64,000 nucleotides of DNA from Kaistella chaponensis. Lineage in GTDB: Bacteria; Bacteroidota; Bacteroidia; Flavobacteriales; Weeksellaceae. Location: contig NZ_FTOI01000001.1 in the NCBI RefSeq assembly GCF_900156725.1, positions 248,001 to 312,000 on the forward strand, in the 5' to 3' direction. The notes beneath the pieces are model-generated. The model did not search any database and was not told the origin of the DNA. It was given only the letters and a program-made list of their open reading frames with translations. Shown piece by piece: positions 51,365 through 59,245 of this stretch (its first letter is position 1; every line of letters starts with the position of its first letter). A program made the translations under genes and the position numbers.

Positions 51365-52261
51365 TTAAACTCCGGTTCGTAATTGGTCCATTTCTAAATC
51401 CTTGGAAGAGCTTCTCACAAAGGATTTAATATCCTCAAAATCTTTTTCCATCATTGGTTGATCGGGAAATGTTTTGGCGAATTTTACCAGATCACCGCGC
51501 AGGAAAATATTTTCTACGATGGTTTCATTTTGAGGGGAAATAGTGTTGTTGAGCTTCATCACATCGATAAGATCATCGGTTAATAAAACATCTGCCGGGA
51601 TTTGGTATTGTTTGGTAATAAAAGTTCGGGAGATGTCGATTAATTCTATATAGAATGAGCGATAGTCGCCATTTTCCATGAATTTTTTCTTTCTTAAATT
51701 CTCCAGATCTTTTAGGGTTTGATTGGTCATCATGATGGGTGAACTTTTTCTGCGTTTTCCGTATCTGATGAATTGGTAGATCGCAAAAATGAGCGCCAAA
51801 ACAATAAAAACTCCCAAAATGTAGAATTTGTACAATTGCCAATAATCGTTGACCTCAAGTTTGACCTCTTTGTTTTTCATGATGTCATTGATCTGATCAC
51901 CTTTCTGAGCTGTATTGATGACTTCAACTTCGTACGGGATGGTCTGTAAAATTTTCCCGTCGATTTTAAAATCTAAAGCTGGTATCGTATATTTTCCTTC
52001 TTCAAAAACCGCGAATTCGATCAACCGGTCGTAATGATCCGCTTGTTTACTGATGCTGTCTTTTATTTCCTCGAAGTGAAAAGGAAGCAGTTCGTTTTTT
52101 GGAGCAGAAACCACATCTTTTCCCTGAAGATTAGAAATCGTCACCCGAAAAACGCCGACTTCACCTAAAGCCAAAGTTGATTTGTCGAGTTTGGAGCCCA
52201 AAGTCTGCGCTAAAACAGAAATACTGAGAACTGAGAATATGATAAAAAATATTTTTTTCAA
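51365..52261 (-). CDS. Exported/membrane protein of the Bat cluster, BatD/BatE-like
   Basis: A 298-residue protein with a signal peptide (MKKIFFIIFSVLSISVLAQ), one Ig-like domain (LGEVGVFRVTISNLQGKDVV, FAVFEEGKYTIPALDF), and one transmembrane helix (about 145-165, FYILGVFIVLALIFAIYQFI). A cytoplasmic helical domain follows (YRSFYIELIDISRTFITKQY, PADVLLTDDLIDVMKL). This is a shorter version of the BatD layout and is often present between the DUF58 and batA genes in Flavobacteriia. It lies 3 bp upstream of batA. Confidence 0.85.
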   Translation of the reverse strand: MKKIFFIIFSVLSISVLAQTLGSKLDKSTLALGEVGVFRVTISNLQGKDVVSAPKNELLPFHFEEIKDSISKQADHYDRLIEFAVFEEGKYTIPALDFKIDGKILQTIPYEVEVINTAQKGDQINDIMKNKEVKLEVNDYWQLYKFYILGVFIVLALIFAIYQFIRYGKRRKSSPIMMTNQTLKDLENLRKKKFMENGDYRSFYIELIDISRTFITKQYQIPADVLLTDDLIDVMKLNNTISPQNETIVENIFLRGDLVKFAKTFPDQPMMEKDFEDIKSFVRSSSKDLEMDQLRTGV

Positions 52262-52320
52262 AGTTTAATTCTTTTTGTAAATGCAAATGGCATTAATAAT
52301 AGGGAAGGGTTTTGTACGAT

Positions 52321-53184
52321 TTACCGCTTCCGAAAATACTGATACAGAAATTTCGAATAATCTTCACCTGTGTTAATATTCATCAGTGTTGCAGAGGAGT
52401 TTTCGAAATCTTCTTCTAAGTTTTTTACTTTTTGTTTTTGTTTTTCTGCAAATTCATAGCGCCATCTTGCACTCGACGTATTTGCCCAGATTTGTTTCCC
52501 TGTTTCTGCATCCTGAAAAAGAGCATAACCGACGTCTGGAATTTGAACATCTTTATCATCGAAAATTCGCATTCCTAATAATTGGTGTTTTCTAGAAGCT
52601 ACTCTCAACATTTTCACATCGTATTCATCTTCAAAATCTGAAAACATAAATAACATCGACCGTTTTTTGAATATATTCATCATATATTCTAAAGCTTTAT
52701 CGATATGTGATTCCGCCGGAACATAATCTGCCGATAAAATGGTACTAATGATTGCTAAGATATGTTTCCTTCCTTTTTTTGGAGGAATAACTTTGTAAAC
52801 TTTATCAGCAAATAGAATCAAACCAACTTTATCATTATTTCCCGCGGCTGAAAATCCTAAACTTGCAGCAATTTCGGCCACGAATTCTCTTTTCAACTGC
52901 GTTTTTGTGCCATAATCCATCGAAGCAGAAATGTCCACCAAAAGCATCATGGTCAATTCGCGTTCTTCTTCCATTACTTTAACGAAAGGTTCGCGGAAAC
53001 GTGCGGTTTTATTCCAATCGATTCTGCGGATTTCATCGCCAAATTGGTAAGGACGAACTTCGGAAAAAGTCATACCTTGACCTTTAAAAGCACTGTGATA
53101 TTGACCCATCAAAGTAGCTTCGGACTTTTTCTTGGTCCGAATTTCAATTTGCTTTACTTTTTTGATGATGTCTTTTATTTCCAC
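52321..53184 (-). CDS. DUF58-family protein (MoxR-associated)
   Basis: A 287-residue cytoplasmic protein with the DUF58 signature GQYHSAFKGQGMTFSEVRPY / QFGDEIRRIDWNKTARFREP, followed by a VWA-like domain (MMLLVDISASMDYGTKT, SMLFMFSDFEDEYDVKM). DUF58 proteins are consistently encoded next to MoxR ATPases, and are thought to be their partners in assembling or regulating envelope complexes. It is the second gene of the moxR/Bat cluster, 88 bp after moxR. Confidence 0.93.
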   Translation of the reverse strand: MEIKDIIKKVKQIEIRTKKKSEATLMGQYHSAFKGQGMTFSEVRPYQFGDEIRRIDWNKTARFREPFVKVMEEERELTMMLLVDISASMDYGTKTQLKREFVAEIAASLGFSAAGNNDKVGLILFADKVYKVIPPKKGRKHILAIISTILSADYVPAESHIDKALEYMMNIFKKRSMLFMFSDFEDEYDVKMLRVASRKHQLLGMRIFDDKDVQIPDVGYALFQDAETGKQIWANTSSARWRYEFAEKQKQKVKNLEEDFENSSATLMNINTGEDYSKFLYQYFRKR

Positions 53185-53272
53185 TGCGGATTCTTTATTT
53201 TAGATTTTGAATTTTAGATTTTAAATGTAATAAATGGTTCGTTTAAAATTTAAAATCTTCAATTTAAAATGA

Positions 53273-54277
53273 TTAAGGAGCTTGAACTTTTCCTAAAATT
53301 TTATCGATGATGATGTCTGCTGTAATTTCCTCTGCTTCTGCTTCAAAACTCAAACCGATTCTGTGGCGTAAAATATCTTTTGCAATATTCTTGATATCTT
53401 CGGGAATTACAAAAGCGCGGTTTTTCAAAAATGCCATTACTCTTCCGGCGATTGCTAAATTGATTGAAGCTCTTGGTGAAGCTCCGAAACTGATCAGGCT
53501 TTTCAGTTCTGATAATCCGTATTTCTCTGGGAAACGCGTCGCAAAAACCATATCGAGAATATATTTTTCTATTTTTTCATCCAAATATATTTGATTGACG
53601 AGTTCTTTCGCTTCGACAATATTTTGCAATGAAATTACAGGTTTAATCTCCGGTAGATGCGAAGTTGCGACCATTTTCATAATCTTTCTTTCGTCCTCAA
53701 AATCCGGATAACTGATCGTACATTTCATCATAAAACGGTCACTTTGTGCTTCCGGTAAAAGATAAGTTCCTTCTTGATCGATTGGATTTTGCGTGGCTAA
53801 AACCAAAAACGGTTTCGGTAAAGCCATGGTTTCATCACCGATCGTCACTTGTTTTTCCTGCATCGCTTCCAAAAGTGCTGATTGTACTTTGGAGGGAGCT
53901 CGGTTGATTTCATCTGCCAAAACAAAATTCGCGAAAATCGGACCTCTTTTTATGGAGAAATCATTTTCTTTAATATTGTAAATCATTGTTCCCACTACAT
54001 CTGCAGGTAATAAATCGGGCGTAAACTGAATTCTGGAAAATGCACCTTCAACCGCATCTGCTAAAGTTTTAATCGCCAAAGTTTTCGCCAAACCAGGAAC
54101 GCCTTCCAACAAAACGTGACCATTCCCCAGAAGACCGATGAGTAAACGATCTACCATGTATTCTTGTCCGATAATTGCTTTGTTGATTTCTTGTTTGAGA
54201 AGGGTGAAAAAATAATTCTGTTCCCGAACTTTTTCTGTGAGTTGTCTGATATCTTCCGCCTGATGTAATTCTGACAT
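53273..54277 (-). CDS. moxR: MoxR-family AAA+ ATPase
   Basis: A 334-residue AAA+ ATPase of the MoxR family, chaperone-like partners of VWA proteins. Walker A is GVPGLAKT (59-66), Walker B is NFVLADEINRAPSKVQSALL, sensor 1 is LVLATQNPIDQEGTYLLPEA, and the lid has ASPRASINLAIAGRV. ATG at 54277 gives the usual MSELHQAEDI start; an upstream start at 54313 would add 12 unlikely residues. It is first in the cluster moxR / DUF58 / BatD-like / batA / batB / batC / batD, a known aerotolerance and stress unit in Bacteroidota. Confidence 0.95.
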   Translation of the reverse strand: MSELHQAEDIRQLTEKVREQNYFFTLLKQEINKAIIGQEYMVDRLLIGLLGNGHVLLEGVPGLAKTLAIKTLADAVEGAFSRIQFTPDLLPADVVGTMIYNIKENDFSIKRGPIFANFVLADEINRAPSKVQSALLEAMQEKQVTIGDETMALPKPFLVLATQNPIDQEGTYLLPEAQSDRFMMKCTISYPDFEDERKIMKMVATSHLPEIKPVISLQNIVEAKELVNQIYLDEKIEKYILDMVFATRFPEKYGLSELKSLISFGASPRASINLAIAGRVMAFLKNRAFVIPEDIKNIAKDILRHRIGLSFEAEAEEITADIIIDKILGKVQAP

Positions 54278-54302
54278 AGTGTTTTTAAAATTTAAAGTGT
54301 AA

Positions 54303-54586
54303 ATTTCTAACAAATACCCACACCAATCAACACAATTGATGCCAATTTAAAGTTAAAGTTTGTTAAAAAAAATACCGTGTTTTCGAAGAAATTCAGCTTT
54401 AAAATTTGTTTAAGAAGTCAGAAACAAATTTACTGCATATTCACGGAACATCCCTGTTTTTTATGAGGTCTTTTGCGGGACAACTTCTGCAATTAGGGTT
54501 ATAAAGCTCTTTTTTTATGAAAATGGTTTTGCATGATCAACAAAGATTATTATTCTTTCTCCTCCAAAAAAATGAAGTGCTGTACT
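54303..54586. other. Divergent intergenic region between moxR and the DinB-like gene
   Basis: About 280 bp without a gene. I see only AT-rich sequence and no clear repeat. A TACTTTTG box at 54583-54590 also provides the -33 element of the downstream promoter. Confidence 0.5.
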
Positions 54587-54618
54587 TTTGTCTTTTTCAG
54601 TTAATTAACCTATTTTTG
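54587..54618 (+). promoter_or_regulatory. Promoter of the DinB-like gene
   Basis: TTTG (54587-54590), a 20-bp spacer and TATTTTTG (54611-54618) match the Bacteroidota consensus exactly. The predicted start of transcription is about 14 bp before the ATG. Confidence 0.8.
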
Positions 54619-54637
54619 GGGCATTAAAAATTGTAAA

Positions 54638-55108
54638 ATGAATTATCATTTTCAGGCGCACCGCCAAGTTCGACGAAATCTTCTTGAAATTTTGCAAAAT
54701 ACTTCTCAAAAAGATCTCATGTTGATTCCCGATGGTTTCAACAATAATATCTATTGGAATATCGCACATACCGTTGCAACACAGCAGCTTTTGTGTTATT
54801 ATCTAAGCGGAAATCCTTTTAGAATCGATAAATATTGGATTGAAACTTATAAGAAGGGAACCCTTCCTAATCTTAATGTGCAGCAATCGGAAGTTGATGA
54901 TTTGGCTTTCTTGCTCACCGAAACTTCAAAGATTTTGATGAAAGATTATGATGCAGACTTCTTCGCAGATTATACTTCTTACACCACAAGTTTTGGTCTT
55001 GATCTGAAAAATATTCAAGATGCCATTATTTTTAATAATATGCACGAAAGTTTGCATTTCGGGTATGTGATGGCTCAGAAAAGAGCAATTTTAGGAGAAG
55101 GATTCTAA
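54638..55108 (+). CDS. DinB/YfiT-like putative metal-dependent protein
   Basis: A 156-residue four-helix-bundle protein of the DinB superfamily. The likely metal-binding histidines are in YWNIAHTVATQ and NNMHESLHFGYVM, the usual three-histidine arrangement. Members include thiol transferases, but this one has no assigned substrate. It is monocistronic, with a clear promoter, and is followed by rlmB after 53 bp. Confidence 0.86.
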   Translation: MNYHFQAHRQVRRNLLEILQNTSQKDLMLIPDGFNNNIYWNIAHTVATQQLLCYYLSGNPFRIDKYWIETYKKGTLPNLNVQQSEVDDLAFLLTETSKILMKDYDADFFADYTSYTTSFGLDLKNIQDAIIFNNMHESLHFGYVMAQKRAILGEGF

Positions 55109-55161
55109 AAAAAAATTAAAACAGCAATTTTCGTTGCTGAAAAAAAATAAAAATTAAAACA

Positions 55162-55911
55162 TTGAAAGATAAAGACGACTTTATATTTGGTTTAAGACCC
55201 GTAATGGAAGCCTTGGAAGCAGGGAAAACCATCGACAAGATATTTTTGCAAAATGCACTTCAAGGGGATATTTACCATGAGTTAAAAAATCTTCTGGCGA
55301 AACACAAAATTCGTGCGAATTACGTTCCAATCGAAAAACTGAACCGTTTCACCCGAAAAAATCATCAAGGAGTAGTCGCATTTATTTCCGATGTTCCTTT
55401 TGAAAAAATTGAGGATGTTTTGCCGCAACTTTTCGAAGAAGGAAAAACGCCTTTTCTCTTGATTTTGGACCGTTTAACCGATGTTAGGAATTTTGGTGCC
55501 ATTTGTCGTACGGCAGAATGTGTGGGAGTTCATGCTGTAATTCTTCCTGAAAAAGGAGCCGCACCAATTAATTCTGATGCCATAAAAACTTCAGCCGGCG
55601 CGATTTATAATTTGAAGATTTGTAAAGAAAAAAATCTTGCACACGCCGTTGATTTTCTTCAGCAATCTGGAGTGCAGGTTTTTGCTGCTACAGAAAAAGC
55701 TCAGAAATTATATTATGATGTTGATTACACACAACCTTGCGCAATTGTGATGGGTAATGAAGAAACGGGAATCTCAAAGGAAGTTCTGCATCATTCAGAC
55801 GAAAAAATAAAATTGCCAATCGAAGGTAAAACCGAATCTTTAAATGTTTCTGTTGCGTGTGGTGCAATTCTCTACGAAGCCATGCGTCAGAAAATAAGAG
55901 AGGTTTTGTGA
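55162..55911 (+). CDS. rlmB: 23S rRNA (guanosine-2'-O-)-methyltransferase RlmB-like (SPOUT)
   Basis: A 249-residue TrmH/SpoU-family methyltransferase. The N-terminal L30e-like substrate-binding domain (FGLRPVMEALEAGKTIDKIF, LNRFTRKNHQGVVAFIS) is followed by the SPOUT domain with trefoil-knot motifs LILDRLTDVRNFGAICRTAE, CAIVMGNEETGISKEVLHH and KLPIEGKTESLNVSVACGAI. RlmB methylates G2251 of 23S rRNA in E. coli; the exact target here is inferred. The start is a TTG at 55162. Confidence 0.92.
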   Translation: MKDKDDFIFGLRPVMEALEAGKTIDKIFLQNALQGDIYHELKNLLAKHKIRANYVPIEKLNRFTRKNHQGVVAFISDVPFEKIEDVLPQLFEEGKTPFLLILDRLTDVRNFGAICRTAECVGVHAVILPEKGAAPINSDAIKTSAGAIYNLKICKEKNLAHAVDFLQQSGVQVFAATEKAQKLYYDVDYTQPCAIVMGNEETGISKEVLHHSDEKIKLPIEGKTESLNVSVACGAILYEAMRQKIREVL

Positions 55912-55994
55912 TTTTTATTTCTTATCACCATCATATAAAAAGTAAATACCAGTTTTAAAAAAGATTTTTTACATTTATTAAAAAATTGAAATTA

Positions 55995-56444
55995 ATGCTG
56001 AATAAGACCATTTCGAAATCTGAGGTAAGAAATTATGTAAAAGAAACGATACTTGCAAAGATTGAGAAACTCAAAAACTTCTTAGATTTTACGCTCGAAG
56101 CCAGCCGAGAAATTAAAAAGACGCCGAAATACGATTCGATGCGCGAAGAAATGCAGGAGGAAATTTACCAAATGCAAAAACAATTGGCCGCGCTTCACGA
56201 TTTGAAACAAAAATTAAATAAAGTTCTGAATGCTCCTTCCGAACGGGTAAATATCGGATCGCTAGTTTTTACGAACAAAGCACGATTTTATATTTCGGTT
56301 TCTTTGGGCGAATTTTTCTTTGAAGGAGATCGTTTTTATGCGATTTCTGAGGAAAGTCCAATGGCGAAAATAATGTTTGGTAAAAAACCGGGCGATACTT
56401 TTCTTCTCAATAATATCAGTCAAACCATCGAAAGTGTGATGTAA
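55995..56444 (+). CDS. GreA/GreB-C-terminal-like protein with coiled-coil N-terminus
   Basis: A 149-residue protein. The N-terminal half is a coiled coil (KETILAKIEKLKNFLDFTLE, MREEMQEEIYQMQKQLAALH). The C-terminal half resembles the Gre FKBP-like domain, including the SPMAKIMFGKKPGDTF segment that matches the usual SP-x-G-x-A-L-L-G-K-x-x-G-D pattern. That points to binding near the RNA polymerase secondary channel, but the acidic tip residues of true GreA are not evident. ATG at 55995 is used; a TTG lies three codons upstream. Confidence 0.75.
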   Translation: MLNKTISKSEVRNYVKETILAKIEKLKNFLDFTLEASREIKKTPKYDSMREEMQEEIYQMQKQLAALHDLKQKLNKVLNAPSERVNIGSLVFTNKARFYISVSLGEFFFEGDRFYAISEESPMAKIMFGKKPGDTFLLNNISQTIESVM

Positions 56445-56760
56445 TTCACCATCCAAAAAGTTTAAAATAGAATGACTGTTCGTAACTTATACCAAAATTA
56501 TAAATCATCATCTGTTTTCCGTAAAGTTGGTTTTTTTTGGAAAAAATAATGCAATAAAATAAACCACAAAAGCAACAAAATTTTAGCGAAATTTTTTTAT
56601 TTTTTAAAGTGAAAATAAGGCGGTTCTAACATTATTTTCACTTTAATACAAGATTTATTAAACTTTTTGAAATAAAAACTTTTGTAACTTTTGTGGTTTA
56701 AAAAATTATCATTCAGTAAATTGGTTGATACAAGTTCGGGATAGTCATATAAAATAAAAA
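56445..56760. other. 316-bp gap with a palindromic element
   Basis: No gene is seen. The centre is taken up by the nested inverted repeats at 56560-56700; the flanks are AT-rich without clear signals. Confidence 0.6.
56560..56700. repeat. MITE-like palindromic element (nested inverted repeats)
   Basis: Outer arms TAAACCACAAAAGCAACAAA (from 56560) and TTTGTAACTTTTGTGGTTTA (to 56700) are complementary over 21 bp with two mismatches. Inside, 56604-56618 and 56632-56646 form a perfect 15-bp stem (TTAAAGTGAAAATAA) around a 13-base loop. No reading frame of useful length lies inside, so any mobility would depend on a transposase elsewhere. Confidence 0.65.
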
Positions 56761-57279
56761 ATGGAAAAATCAAAAATTCTCAAAGAGATCGTAGAAAGCA
56801 TAAGAAGTATATTCCCGAAAAGTTATACTGATGAAGAAATTGAGGAAGATGTTTTACAGGAAATCTTAAACTCCGCCATTTTTGCTCCCAATCATAAAAA
56901 GACAAAACCTTGGAGATTGAAGGTTTTTCGGAAAGAAGAGAAAGATCAGCTAGGAAAAAAACTCGCGGAAATCTATAAATCGACGGTTGCACCACAAAAT
57001 TTTCTGGAAAAAAAATATCAGGATATCTCCGATAAAATTTCGAAGACCGATACAATTGTTACAATCTCTGTAAATTTCAGCGGTTTGGTTCCGGAATGGG
57101 AAGAGATTGCGGCTACTGCAATGGCGGTTCAGAATATGTATCTTACTTCGACCGCAAATAATATTGGTTGCTATTGGAGTACACCGGGAATGATGAATCA
57201 TTTGGGAGAATTTCTCGGTTTGGAAGAAAACCAAAGATGTTATGGTTTATTCTACTTGGGAAATCTTCAATACCTGTAA
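56761..57279 (+). CDS. Nitroreductase-family protein
   Basis: A 172-residue FMN-binding protein of the nitroreductase superfamily. The N-terminal part has the FMN-contact segment ILNSAIFAPNHKKTKPWRLK, and the C-terminal part has TAMAVQNMYLTSTANNIGCY and a late GLFYLGNLQYL. Reduction of nitro, quinone or flavin substrates with NAD(P)H is the family reaction; the natural substrate is unknown. It is somewhat shorter than typical 200-residue members. It starts 60 bp after the palindromic element. Confidence 0.9.
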   Translation: MEKSKILKEIVESIRSIFPKSYTDEEIEEDVLQEILNSAIFAPNHKKTKPWRLKVFRKEEKDQLGKKLAEIYKSTVAPQNFLEKKYQDISDKISKTDTIVTISVNFSGLVPEWEEIAATAMAVQNMYLTSTANNIGCYWSTPGMMNHLGEFLGLEENQRCYGLFYLGNLQYL

Positions 57280-57333
57280 CTTTTTACCATTGCAACCGAC
57301 TACTTTAAGAACTAATAATTTAAAAAGTAAAAC

Positions 57334-57627
57334 ATGGAAACTTACGGTTACAGCAACGGTCCTTCTCAAAATCAAAACTTCAGTAACAGAAATTATCGGT
57401 CTGAAAAGAAATTGGCAGCAGGTCTTTTAGGAATTCTTGCCGGAATTTTCGGCGCAAACAAATTTTATTTGGGATACATTAATCAGGGATTAATTCAAAT
57501 TGTTTTAAACGTTTGCACTTGTGGAGCAGCTTCTGTCATTCCTTTGATAGAAGGGATTATTTATCTCACCATGAGCGATGAACAATTCGACCAGACTTAT
57601 ATTCAGAATAAAAAAGGATGGTTTTAA
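57334..57627 (+). CDS. TM2-domain membrane protein
   Basis: A 97-residue protein. A Gln/Asn/Ser-rich N-terminus (about 1-25) precedes the TM2 domain: two helices around the conserved turn LAGIFGANKFYLGYINQGL (a D/N-x-F/K-Y-L-G motif) and TCGAASVIPLIEGIIYLTMS. TM2 proteins are widespread and of unknown function in bacteria. It is followed by a shared terminator. Confidence 0.92.
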   Translation: METYGYSNGPSQNQNFSNRNYRSEKKLAAGLLGILAGIFGANKFYLGYINQGLIQIVLNVCTCGAASVIPLIEGIIYLTMSDEQFDQTYIQNKKGWF

Positions 57628-57631
57628 AAGC

Positions 57632-57667
57632 AAAACGAGCTTCTAATTTTAGAAGCTCGTTTTTTTA
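57632..57667 (+). terminator. Terminator between TM2 gene and hemB
   Basis: AAAACGAGCTTCT (57632-57644) pairs with AGAAGCTCGTTTT (57651-57663), followed by a T-run. It ends the TM2 gene and may serve the convergent hemB gene too. Confidence 0.92.
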
Positions 57668-57681
57668 TGTAGATTTTAGGT

Positions 57682-58674
57682 TCAGCCGTTCAATAAAATC
57701 GCAGCTTCTTTCGCAGCGTAGGTGAAAATCATATCTGCACCCGCTCTTTTTATGCAGGTTAAACTTTCGATGATGGCTTTGTCATTATCTAACCAGCCAT
57801 TTTGTGCTGCAGCTTTTAACATGGCATATTCGCCACTTACATTGTAAACTGCAATCGGCAAGTCGATCACATCGCGAACTTTTGCCACGATATCCAAATA
57901 AGGCATTCCAGGTTTAATCATAATAATATCTGCACCTTCCGCAACATCTTTCAAAACTTCATCAATCGCTTCTCTTGAATTATGAAAATCCATTTGATAG
58001 GTTTTTTTATCCTTTGGAATTTCCTGATTATCGACGGGAGCAGAATCTAAAGCACTTCTGAACGGTCCGTAGAAAGAACTTGCATATTTCGCGGCGTAAC
58101 TTACTATTCCTACATCCGTAAAACCACTTTCTTCTAAACCGGTTCTGATTGCTGCAACTCTTCCATCCATCATATCACTTGGTGCGACAATATCTGCTCC
58201 TGCTTCTGCATGAGAAACCGACATTTTTACCAAAGCATCATTCGTGGCATCATTATCAACTTTTCCATTGGTAATAATACCGTCGTGTCCATATATAGAA
58301 TAGGGATCCAACGCAACATCGGGCATGATGATCATTTCTGGAACTGCATCTTTTATGGCTTTAATGGTATTTTGCATGAGTCCGTTTTTGTTCCAAGACT
58401 CTGTTCCGCGATTATCTTTTAAATTTTCTGAAACTTTCATATAAAGATTAACCGCTTTTACGCCAAGAGAAAATAACTCTTTACATTCCTTCACCGTTAA
58501 ATCCAAACTTCTGCGATAAATTCCCGGCATTGAGGCGATGGCTTCTTGCTTATTTTCGCCTTCCATCACAAATATGGGCATTACAAAATCATTTGTTGTA
58601 AGAATTGTTTCCTGTACTAAAGCTCTAATAGCGGCATTTGTACGTAATCTTCGGTTTCTTGAATAGATAATCAT
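57682..58674 (-). CDS. hemB: Delta-aminolevulinic acid dehydratase (porphobilinogen synthase)
   Basis: A 330-residue TIM-barrel enzyme that joins two 5-aminolevulinates to porphobilinogen in heme synthesis. The catalytic lysines lie in YAAKYASSFYGPFRSALD and IIMIKPGMPYLDIVAKV. The metal-site segment reads DVALDPYSIYGHDGI without the cysteines of the zinc type, so it is likely the magnesium/aspartate type. ATG at 58674 (MIIYSRNRRLRTNAAIRALV) is preferred, because a TAAATTTG box at 58704-58711 lies within the longer frame that starts at 58716. Confidence 0.96.
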   Translation of the reverse strand: MIIYSRNRRLRTNAAIRALVQETILTTNDFVMPIFVMEGENKQEAIASMPGIYRRSLDLTVKECKELFSLGVKAVNLYMKVSENLKDNRGTESWNKNGLMQNTIKAIKDAVPEMIIMPDVALDPYSIYGHDGIITNGKVDNDATNDALVKMSVSHAEAGADIVAPSDMMDGRVAAIRTGLEESGFTDVGIVSYAAKYASSFYGPFRSALDSAPVDNQEIPKDKKTYQMDFHNSREAIDEVLKDVAEGADIIMIKPGMPYLDIVAKVRDVIDLPIAVYNVSGEYAMLKAAAQNGWLDNDKAIIESLTCIKRAGADMIFTYAAKEAAILLNG

Positions 58675-58703
58675 TAGTGGAATAGTATTTGATTTAACAC
58701 TTG

Positions 58704-58711
58704 CAAATTTA
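58704..58711 (-). promoter_or_regulatory. Candidate -7 box of hemB
   Basis: TAAATTTG on the minus strand gives a leader of about 25 bases before ATG 58674. The -33 element is not clear. Confidence 0.45.
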
Positions 58712-58733
58712 ATCATAGTTTTTTTTAAAAACT

Positions 58734-58764
58734 ATTGTGCATTTCGACTAAATTCTTACATTTG
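58734..58764 (+). promoter_or_regulatory. Promoter of the T9SS tail protein gene
   Basis: ATTG (58734-58737), a 19-bp spacer and TACATTTG (58757-58764) fit the Bacteroidota promoter with one mismatch in the -33 box. Confidence 0.65.
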
Positions 58765-58796
58765 TAAGGATATTATAAAATTTAAAGTCTTATAAG

Positions 58797-59153
58797 GTGA
58801 AAAAATTATTATTTTCTTTGATATTTATCGGCAGCATGACAGTTTTTTCAGAAAATATTTCTGCGCAATCTGTTGCAAGAGAGTCTGTTACTTCTTCACA
58901 GAAATCTGATGATGGAGTTTTGGTGGCTTTCCCAAATCCTGCGAAAGATTTTATAATCGTAAAATCAAAAGACAGTGATTTAAAAGTTAAATCGGTTACC
59001 TTTTATTCTATTTTAGGAATGCAGGTTGCTGAATATATCGTAAATATGAATTCCGGAGAAATTAGGTTAGACAAATTAAGACCTGGAAAATATCTCATGA
59101 AATATACTTTGAGTGATAATACACAGAAAGTTACCCAAATTATTAAACAATAA
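58797..59153 (+). CDS. Short exported protein consisting mainly of a T9SS sorting tail
   Basis: A 118-residue protein with a signal peptide (to about residue 23, ENISAQ). After a spacer of only about 15-20 residues comes a C-terminal domain of the T9SS type A kind (VAFPNPAKDFIIVKSKDSD, then EIRLDKLRPGKYLMKYTLSD and a basic ending). There is no room for a cargo domain, which is unusual for a T9SS substrate. The start is a GTG at 58797, with a promoter upstream and a terminator downstream. Confidence 0.85.
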   Translation: MKKLLFSLIFIGSMTVFSENISAQSVARESVTSSQKSDDGVLVAFPNPAKDFIIVKSKDSDLKVKSVTFYSILGMQVAEYIVNMNSGEIRLDKLRPGKYLMKYTLSDNTQKVTQIIKQ

Positions 59154-59158
59154 ATTAT

Positions 59159-59190
59159 AAAATCCTTTTAACGAAGGATTTTTTTTTATT
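59159..59190 (+). terminator. Terminator of the T9SS tail protein gene
   Basis: AAAATCCTT (59159-59167) pairs with AAGGATTTT (59174-59182), followed by more T residues. Confidence 0.85.
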
Positions 59191-59212
59191 TATACCACTT
59201 CTTTACCACCTT

Positions 59213-59241
59213 TTTGAACTGTAAAAAAATCCCTAATTTTG
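59213..59241 (+). promoter_or_regulatory. Promoter of ndh, box next to the start codon
   Basis: TTTG (59213-59216), a 17-bp spacer and TAATTTTG (59234-59241). The box ends 4 bases before the ATG at 59246, so the mRNA may be leaderless. The spacer is slightly short. Confidence 0.55.
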
Positions 59242-59245
59242 TATC

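Noticed and set aside
55122..55139. Hairpin CAGCAA/TTGCTG between the DinB-like gene and rlmB as a terminator
   Set aside because: It is followed by A residues, not T, on the plus strand, so it does not fit a terminator of the upstream gene.
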